Assembly (NCBI GenBank): GCA_964476045.1
Contig: CAYYYJ010000004.1
Location: 1-57,784, forward strand
Length of the DNA stretch: 57,784 bases
Reading direction: 5' to 3'
Origin: CAYYYJ01 sp964476045
GTDB taxonomy: Archaea > Aenigmatarchaeota > Aenigmatarchaeia > QMZP01 > JACQNV01
Positions 40,336 to 49,000 of this stretch are shown piece by piece (position 1 is the first letter of the stretch; each line of letters begins with the position of its first letter). Under the pieces are notes generated by a model that worked only from the letters and a program-made list of their open reading frames with translations, did no database searches and was not told the origin of the DNA. The position numbers and the translations under genes are program-made.

Positions 40336-41938
40336 AAGTTTCCTCTTGCAAATTAGTTTCTTTTGGGTACTGTAGCTGATTCAGCTGGACACTGGTCTGA
40401 AGACCAGTGTCGTCCCTTCCCCTCTTTTCTAAAGAAAAGGGTAGAGTTTTGGCATATTCTGGAATTATGGGTTTAGTGATATTAATATTAGTTGTCTCTT
40501 CTTGTTTTGCTGAGTTATCTACCATTTTAGTATTTATATGCTTATCTAGCGCCTCCTTGATCATGGCATCAACATTCTCTATAAACATCTGTTCTGTGCC
40601 AGCTGGTATTGTTGCCCCTGATGCAGCTGCATGGCCTCCACCTTCTCCGCCCAAGACCCTAGACACTTCAGAAAGGATTTCTTTCAGATTTATCCCCAAT
40701 TGGACACACTCGTCTGAAGCCCTGCCAGAGATTTTTAGCCCCTCTTCTGATGCAACTATCCCGAACATAGGTTTTATAGAATTTGTGTTTTTGTGTAAAA
40801 TCGAAATCACATTAGAAATTATATGCTCTGATATTTTCTCCCCGCCGAGAATATATATTCCTTGCGCAGTTTCCTTCTTTATTTTTTCTTTATTCTTTTC
40901 CATCCAACTCAGTGAAGATCCTATAGATTTTCTATATTCGTCTAAAACATCTTTCATCTTTTCTACTGCAATGGAATTGCCTAGACATATCTCAACTCCA
41001 AGATACGCTTTTCCCATTTTCCCGCACGCATTTATGGTCGTGGCAAATTCTCCTGCATCCCTGAGTTCCCCAGGCCTATTGAGAAGTTCGTAAACATCCC
41101 CAAAAATCCACTCTGGATTTTCGTGCCCGACGCCAGCTCGTTCTATTATAATAGCAGAAGAAAGCTTCCTCTGTTCTTCCTGGCTCAAATCCGATAGCGT
41201 CCTCCAGCTGCCATTTTGTTTTTTCACTTCAATTCCATTGTCCTGCAAAAATTTCACAGCCCCCAACTGGGATCCAGAAACGTTTGGTATGTAAGGGTCT
41301 ATAGAATATTCCAATGCTTTATGCATTGGCCGCATTGTGCGCCCCCAAATTCGTAGCCCCCTATGCGAGCTAACCTTGTTGGAAACTATTGCATCGTGCA
41401 ATATTTCCCTATTTAACCCAAGCAATCCCCAATCAGATCCTATAGCCTCTGCCTGGGAATCCCCTATCGCGCCTATGATAGCCAATTCAGACAGGTCCTT
41501 GTTCGATGCGTCCAGGGATCTTGAAACAAGATAAGATGTCCCTGAGCTAGACAAATTTTCTGCCACCCCGAAATCTAACGGGTTTATTTGGATTATGTGG
41601 TCCGCCGGTTTCCCTTGTGATTGGTGATGGTCAATGATTATTATTTTTTTATCTGTCATTTTATTCAGAAAATTTAATTGGCCTGAACCAAAATCCAAAA
41701 AAACCAAGAGCCTTTCTTTAGATTCCTGAACTCTTCTGAATGTCCTTTCATTTAATTGTTTCAACACAGTCACATGGAAACTTTTGTTCTCTCTCAAGAG
41801 CGAAGCCGAGAAAATAGATGTTGCCGTTATCCCATCCGCATCATATTGTCCGAAAACACGAATAGTGTCAGAATAAGATTTTATCAGCCTTGCAGCTTTC
41901 TTGGCTTGTTCGATCAAAAGTTCAGGATGTTCTTCCAT
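40175..41938 (-). CDS. DHH-family (RecJ-like) nuclease with an extended C-terminus
   Basis: 587 residues. DHH motifs: VFGQYDADGITATSIF near 24-39, LVFLDFGSGQ near 78-87, IIIDHHQSQGKPADH near 97-111, GAIGDSQAEAIG, and the DHHA1 substrate loop GGEGGGHAAASGATIP near 430-445. It is a single-strand exonuclease or phosphodiesterase of the archaeal RecJ/GAN group. The conserved fold ends near residue 470. The last about 115 residues are polar, include 40 codons from the stem-loop insertion (TLPFSLEKRGRDDTG region), and then run 161 nt into rps3ae. The tail is probably not needed for activity. Confidence 0.92.
   Translation of the reverse strand: MEEHPELLIEQAKKAARLIKSYSDTIRVFGQYDADGITATSIFSASLLRENKSFHVTVLKQLNERTFRRVQESKERLLVFLDFGSGQLNFLNKMTDKKIIIIDHHQSQGKPADHIIQINPLDFGVAENLSSSGTSYLVSRSLDASNKDLSELAIIGAIGDSQAEAIGSDWGLLGLNREILHDAIVSNKVSSHRGLRIWGRTMRPMHKALEYSIDPYIPNVSGSQLGAVKFLQDNGIEVKKQNGSWRTLSDLSQEEQRKLSSAIIIERAGVGHENPEWIFGDVYELLNRPGELRDAGEFATTINACGKMGKAYLGVEICLGNSIAVEKMKDVLDEYRKSIGSSLSWMEKNKEKIKKETAQGIYILGGEKISEHIISNVISILHKNTNSIKPMFGIVASEEGLKISGRASDECVQLGINLKEILSEVSRVLGGEGGGHAAASGATIPAGTEQMFIENVDAMIKEALDKHINTKMVDNSAKQEETTNINITKPIIPEYAKTLPFSLEKRGRDDTGLQTSVQLNQLQYPKETNLQEETYAKTGPKEIGTEREGQAKSSGSERSAERRLEDPKQNRGIKKMEGKGLVQYFGS
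40326..40456 (-). repeat. In-frame palindromic insertion (stem-loop element copy C) between 11-bp direct repeats
   Basis: GTTTTGGCATA occurs at 40326-40336 and 40446-40456, exactly 120 bp apart (40 codons). Between them is an 11-bp hairpin GACACTGGTCT/AGACCAGTGTC (40388-40411) with a 2-nt loop, followed by GTCCCTT, as in copies A and B. Also present are an AGCTG/CAGCT hairpin (40374-40386) and CTTTTCT/AGAAAAG (40424-40439). The repeat contains the S3Ae start codon in the reverse sense. The pattern fits an insertion that made a target duplication and kept the DHH frame open. Confidence 0.75.
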
Positions 41939-42162
41939 AAACTATATTACCTTGGATTAAATAAGTACAGCAAGTTTTAGAAAACTATTCCGGGACAAAT
42001 ATGGATACATAGAATTAAAGTAGTTTTTATTCTAGAGAGGCTTCAACAAAACCATTAAGTAATTGGTCCCCTGTTTCAAAGTCTGTTTGTCTGGATTCTT
42101 ATCTAATAGAGCAGTGTATATATTCTCGGAAATACAAATAAATAAGGAACAGATAATAATAT

Positions 42163-42966
42163 ATGCTAGAATCTTTAATAAGTTTTGATACCATAACAAA
42201 GAGACCTTATACAATTTTCGTAGTTTCGTTTATCCTGGCCTCCCTAGGTTTTATCCTAGGCAATGCGATGCCAATTAAATTTGCTCTTGGTGGTAATCTT
42301 ATTAACCTCAGCGGCGTTTTTTCGATAATATTCATACTGCTCCCAACAACCTACATGTTCACGCGCTACATTATCAGGGAGGAATCTTTCCAAGAGAAGT
42401 ACATTGCAAAAAAGTATACTAAAACTTCATGGAAAAGGTATCGGCTTGATGCCGTAGTTTTAATAATGTTCTTTTTTGGCTCCACCTTCAGCTTTGCTTT
42501 CTGGTCGTTTTTCCTGCCAGCTGATTTCTTCCAAGTCCAACAGGCTGAAATAGGGAAAATAATAAGCGGCCCATCAAGCTATGCTACTGCTTCTGGGCTA
42601 GGGTTTAGGGAGATACTTCTAAACAACGCAAATGTGATGTTCCTAGGTTTCATTTTCTCGCTTCTTTTCGGAGCTGGTGTAGTTTTCGTTTTGCTCTGGA
42701 ACTCGAGCCTTTTGGGCGTCAGGATAGCGCAGCTTTCGTCTAGCCTTCTTGACATCCCATCTAAGTCGATACAGTTTCTACCTCATGGAATCTTTGAAAT
42801 TGCAGGGTTTGTTCTTGCCGGTTTGGCAGGAGGAATGATCTCAGCTGCTGTAGTGAGGGGATACCATAAAAAAGGGGCATTCGAGAAAATATTATTTGAT
42901 TCGGTTTCATTGCTCATGATAGCATTTGTTTTTATCGCTATCGGAGCCTGGATAGAAGTTATCTGA
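42163..42966 (+). CDS. SpoIIM-family membrane protein
   Basis: 267 residues with about six membrane helices. The SpoIIM/DUF95 signature FLPHGIFEIAGFVLAGLAGG is near residues 205-224, and NNANVMFLGFIFSLLFGAG comes earlier (about 165-183). An N-terminal pair of helices and a basic loop (AKKYTKTSWKRYRLD) precede it. Archaeal SpoIIM proteins are widespread but of unknown function; the family has been linked to vesicle or membrane remodelling. A strong palindrome begins at its stop codon. Confidence 0.88.
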   Translation: MLESLISFDTITKRPYTIFVVSFILASLGFILGNAMPIKFALGGNLINLSGVFSIIFILLPTTYMFTRYIIREESFQEKYIAKKYTKTSWKRYRLDAVVLIMFFFGSTFSFAFWSFFLPADFFQVQQAEIGKIISGPSSYATASGLGFREILLNNANVMFLGFIFSLLFGAGVVFVLLWNSSLLGVRIAQLSSSLLDIPSKSIQFLPHGIFEIAGFVLAGLAGGMISAAVVRGYHKKGAFEKILFDSVSLLMIAFVFIAIGAWIEVI

Positions 42967-43018
42967 GCAAGGTATCTTACACCATAGGCCAGATAGTGTC
43001 TAGAAGCCTATTTGCTCA
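42964..43018 (+). terminator. Long palindrome at the 3' end of the SpoIIM gene
   Basis: Nested arms: TGAGCAA (42964-42970, containing the stop codon) with TTGCTCA (43012-43018), and ATAGGC (42984-42989) with GCCTAT (43006-43011). No long T run follows, so it may protect or process the mRNA end rather than terminate by itself. It also separates this gene from the giant surface-protein gene. Confidence 0.55.
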
Positions 43019-43084
43019 CTATTATGGAATGCTATAAATTAAACCAATCACATAGTTAATATAATAATAGCTTATAAGAGGTTT

Positions 43085-46000
43085 ATGAAAAAGGCCCGGG
43101 AACACAAAAATGCGCGTAAGGATTACAAAAAATTTTTGGCTATAAATTCTTTAATAGTGTTGTCTGTTCTCGCTACAATGTATATCAATGACACCGCGCC
43201 GGCACTATCAGGCTCTGTTATAGCTAAAAGGGTAGAGATTGTTGATAAAGTAAATATCTCATTCGATAGAACTTCTGAGTATCTATGGACACCCTCATCG
43301 CTTTCTTCTGTGCACGGGTTAAAGCTTTCAGGAAAGTTTACGGGGACAGGGGCCGCAAAAGTCTTTATAGTAGACGGCGGCAAAAAAATACTTGTCTTGG
43401 ATTCAGCTTCATTGGGAAAGAAGTCTTCAGAAAAAACAGCGAGTACAGATCTGGTCCATGAAAGCCCTCCACCAGCTAAAGTTATTGCAGGGGGACTATC
43501 TTTGTCAGGAAATCTTATATCCGGTGGGCAGTCGAATTCCAAGCAAGAGGATGATAATAGAACTGAAAACTCAAGTTTGTTTTCTGAAGGAGAAACAAAT
43601 GCCTCCACTGGAATTTCCCAAGAAATCAACGAATCGTCCAATAATAAAACAGATAGTGTTAACCTGCCTTCCACAGAAGCCGATATTAGTGGAAACCAGC
43701 TTCCACAAGAAGCCGGAAACAAAGAACTGTATAATGTGCCAATCACTTTTAATTCTGTTTGCGAGGAAGCCTGCCTTTTGAACGAGACCAAGTCTGGGTA
43801 TAAATTGCTTTTTGAAGTTTCAGACTCTGTGATAGCAATAGATAGCATAGCTTATGAAGTTGTTGAAAAAGTAAATACCGCAGATCATATTGATGTTAAT
43901 AACAAAGAGGGTAAAGAAACTGGATTCCATAAAGTGGTTGAGAATGGAGAACTTTATGACTTGATCATGGAAGGCGGCTCTTCGAAGAAGGAAATAGCAA
44001 AACTAAACGGATTGAAACATATACCTGATAAATTTGTAATAAAAATTGATAAAGACCCAAAACAACCTTTTACAACAGATATTATTGCTGCAGACAGTAT
44101 AGATTTTGAAAGCTCCAACATAACCCTGCATAAAGTTGGGAGTGTGAATAGGATATTGGAGTGCAATAATTTTGATCTCCCTACATTTACTTGTAAATCT
44201 TCCTGGAAATCAACAGGAATAAAGTTTAATGAAACAGAAGATACAATAACATTTTCGCCAAAACATTTTTCAGCATATGCAGGCGGGCAGATAAATGTCA
44301 TAAACCTTCAATCCTACCCTTCTGTCGGCGGCAATTGGACAGTAAGATTCAACACAACAGGTACAGAGGACCTGACAATAACACCAATAAATGGAACAAC
44401 TTTCGGAGTGGTCCGTCCAAACGACCTTAATTTTATTCAACTGACTTGCGGACAAACAATACTCAACCCAGTGTTTAATGGTACATCAGTATTTTATCCT
44501 AACTACACGTGTAGCGAGGTCGGTAATGAAATTTCAAAAGTCCTGACCCCAGGAAAACATCACCTGCAATTCAATTACGGCCAATCGGTCGCTTATGCAA
44601 ACAATGACGCAAGCTGGACAACATGCGGGACCCTTGGCACAGGGATCAACACCCTTACAGCAAATGTTTCCACTGACGGGACGTGCTTCACATTTAGCGC
44701 AGATAATTCTGTCTTGGACTGCCAGGGGAATTCAATCACTTATTCAACAGGTTTCACACAAGGCTATGGGATCGATGCCCCAACAATGAATAATATAACA
44801 ATAAAAAACTGCAATGTGACCCAGGGGAACGACTTCAGCAGCAGTGCACATGCAATAAGGTTTACCAACACAGCCAACAGCAGTATATCCAATGTTTTTA
44901 CAAACGCGACAGGTTCTGGTTCAGCTGGAATTTTCCTTGGTGGGCTCAGCGGGTCAACAGGAAACAATATCACTTACAGCAACGTCACAAGCGTCCTCTC
45001 TTCAGGAATCAGCGCAGGCTCAGGCTCCATAAACAACAGGATTGAAAACACAACAGGACAAAGCACTTCCGGGATAGGTATAGAAGTTTCTGGAAATAAT
45101 AACACTTTAAGCAATTCAACAGGGTTAAGTTCATCTGGTCAAGGACTATCTGTCAGTTCGTCCTACAACACAATACTGAACACTACGGGAAAAAGCAATT
45201 CAGGCGATGCTGGCGTATTCTCAGGTAACTCGAACAACATAACACTATCGGTTTTTGTGACAAATATATCTGCTGCCATGAACTTTGCTTCTACGGCCTC
45301 CAATAATAATGCAACTAATGTGACCTTAAATACAAATTCTTCTTGGATCACTACATCAACAACATCCTCGAGTAATGGTATTGCATGGACTTTTTTTGAT
45401 TCTTCAAATGGCCAGATAGGAATAGCTCCAGTTGTCGATCTCCCGTATAACAAGAACATAAGTGTCGACAACCTTAATTTTAGCTCAAACAAGGCTTATC
45501 TAAAAAGCACAGAGTTAACATTCCTCAACACAAGTGCCCAAATAAAGCTTAAAGGGGTGTCATATACTGATCCCGGGCCGACAGTTGACTTAACAGATAG
45601 CGGGACTTACTTAGACTGCGCTGCATCAAGGTGCACCAAACAAGGTTACTCGAATGGGATCTTTATTTTCAATGTAACAAGTTTCACCTCCTATTCATCA
45701 AAAGAAACAGCATCAATAGCCTCAGATTACACCAAGACATATGGGGGTTCAGGCGACGATGTCGCTTACTCCATATCCAAGGTCACAGACGAGCCAAATA
45801 ACTTTGTTTTTGCAGGCGACACGAGATCATTCGGTGCCAATGGAAAAGATATATGGGTAATAAAATTCAATGGGGCAGATGGGTCAATACTCTGGGAGAA
45901 GAGATATGACAAACAAGGCGACGATGGCCAAGCCCCCAGTACAAATACTGGAGCAGGCGGTACTCAGAATTATGTCGCGATAACAAATGTGTCAGATGGC

Positions 46001-49000
46001 TTTGTTGTTGTTGGTGCTACAGGAGGCAGCAATGACGCATGGGCCTTGAAGCTTAACACTTCAGGCGGTGTGGTATGGCAGAAATCTTATGATCACGGCG
46101 GAAGCGACGGTTTTACATCTGTTTCTGCTTCATCGAACGGAAGTGTATGGGTTGGTGGAAGCAGCTATTCGTCGCAGACACAATATGATGCATGGGCAAT
46201 GAAATTAGATTCCAATGGCGGGGTCTTGCAACAAAATACTTACGGGGGATCACAAGACGATTACTTATCTTCCATATACTCCACATCTGACGGCGGAGCT
46301 ATATTCACTGGGTGGAGTTATAGTTCTGGAATCACCACAGGCGGCGGCGATCTATGGCTTGCTAAGCTGGATAGCCAAGGTGCACTGAATACAAGTAAAA
46401 GTTACGGGACAACTGGATTCGATTACGGTGCTTCAGTTATACAAACCTCGGATGGAGGGTATGCTGTAGCTGGAAAAGTAGCTTCTAGTAGCCTCTGGTT
46501 AATGAAGCTGAACTCTAGCTTTAGCATAGAGTTTCAAAAAAAATATGCGGGATTTTCAAACGACGAGATAGCAAGATCCTTAATACAAACATCGAGCGGA
46601 GGGTACGCAATGGCAGGGGAAACACGGACATGGGGATCAGGGGAATCTGATTTCTGGCTCATAAAAACAGACAGTTCAGGTAATGTTCTTTTTGAAAAAG
46701 CATATGGCCGTGAAAACGACGATCAACCATATTCTATTGTTGGGACAACAGGGGGCGGATTCATTTTAGCAGGCGCTACATATAGCTCGGGAGCTGGGGG
46801 ATCAGACGCATGGATAGTGAGCACAGATACAGCAGGTGATATTTCAGGATGCTCAGTCTCGAACTCCGCTGCAACAGTTTCGAGCACAGATGTATCAACT
46901 AAGACAGGCTTTGCCGGCTCAACAACTTCAATAACAGGAGTAAATACATCAGCAACCGAAGCAACAACAACTACAACATTAGGTAGCTCCTGCACAGCCA
47001 CTTCCGTGTCGTTGAGTTCTTGTGGCAGTGTAACCCAAAATACAAATCTGGTAGGTCATGTTCTAAACCCATCAGGAACCTGCCTAACATTGAATGCAAG
47101 CAATATCGCTTTAGACTGTAAAGGTTTTAGAGTAAGCGGAGCCTACACTGGATCTGGAACATATCCAGCAATAGATGTTCTAGACAAAAATAACGTCACA
47201 ATAAAAAATTGTAACATAAATGTCACCTCAAGTTCAGCATCAGTTGACGGGATAAGGTTGACAGGAACCAACAATTCCAAACTTCTAAAAAACAAAATAT
47301 CTGTGAACAATTCATTGGGCTCTCCGATAAAACTGATCTCAAGCTCCAATAACATGATAGCAAATCACACAGATTTTTACAGCAACGATTCAGCAGGCCT
47401 GGATGTTCAAATGTCAAGCAACAATATCATACGCCAGAATATAATACTCAATAACTATAGTTCTGGGGTGCTTATACAAAAAGTCACAGGGTTAGCTGTT
47501 AACAATACTCTGGAATACAATAATGTAACAACCTTAAACTCTGGGAGTTCCATAAACCTTACAGGCGCCTCGAACACATCAATTTCCAATACCACAGCTA
47601 GAAGTGACTATGGATTAGCTATATACGTAGATCCATTATCAACGGACAGCAATATTACAAACACGACAGCGCTGACATCGAATGGAACTAGTTTATACAT
47701 CAATGCACGAGGAACTAGATTAGATTCGTTGAATCTTACAGCAAATCTAGGTACAGCTTTAAGGATAAACTCATCGAATACGCAGTTTTCCAATTTCACT
47801 CTAAAATCTAACCAGTCGTGGATACTTTCAAATTCTGGAATCTCAGGATCCACATTGTTAGATGTTCTCTTTGGAGCTAATCAGGGCTCAATTAAAATAA
47901 TACCATCTGTCACTGTACCGCAAAACCTGAACTTGAGCATCGAACTGTTAAACATATCGCTTAACAGAACGTTCCTGAACAGCACAGCTCTTTCATTCCT
48001 CAACACAACAGGGAGAATCTACTTGAATGATATACAGTATCAGGACCCTAGACCAATGGTAGACTTGCAAGATAACCTAAATTACAACTTCTGCAATCCA
48101 ACCAGATGCAATGAGGAAAGTTTTTCAGCCAATACTTTCGTCTTCAATGTCTCTGGTTTCAGTTCTTATTCTTCAAAGGAAGGAAAGGTTAACATAACAT
48201 TAACAAAAACAAGTTCATCACAGTTGGTAGAAGTCGGGACCCAGATTAATTACAGCATAATCGTGAATAACACAATAGGCGATTCGTATAATGTAAAGAT
48301 AGACGAAATATACCCCCCCAGTGGCATAGCTTTCTACAGTTCTGTTCCTGCTCCTGACACGGGAACAAACAGCACATTTACAATCGGGAACATAAGCGGA
48401 GGAAACATAACCAGAATCAATATTACTGTCAATGTCAGCAATTACCTGGCCCACGAATTCCTTCTAAATAACACGGTGAACGCAACATATTATAACGATA
48501 CGTCCAACCAGTTCAGCAGCTTAGTTCAGCAGAGCATGAGAGTCTTCAACTACACCTGCCCATTCACAGTCACAATCGATACTAATATATCTAAAAATAT
48601 AAAGGGACTGGGGTCATGCATAATCGTTGGAAAGAATGATATAGATCTGGATTGCCAAGGGTCTCAAATAATGTTTTCAAATACGACAGAAGGTATAGGG
48701 ATAAACCTCACAGGAAGGAAAAACGTGACAGTGAGGAATTGCAATGTTCTCCAGAACAACTTTAGCGTCAGCAACTCCCACGCAGTTCTGCTTTCATCAA
48801 CAAACCAAACGAGATTAGGTAACAACACGTTCAATGTTTCAAGCAATCTCGGAGAGGCCGTTAGAATGTTCTTCCAATCGATGTATAATAACATTACAGG
48901 ATCAGTATTGTCTTCCAATAATTCTTACCCTCTCAACATAAACTTTGGCTCAGATTTCAACAACATAACAAAAAGCACACTATACAGCCAATCACTTTCC

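Noticed and set aside
40407..41093. 228-codon plus-strand frame opposite the DHH nuclease
   Set aside because: It is antisense to a gene with clear DHH motifs, has no family features, and spans the palindromic insertion; it is a shadow frame.
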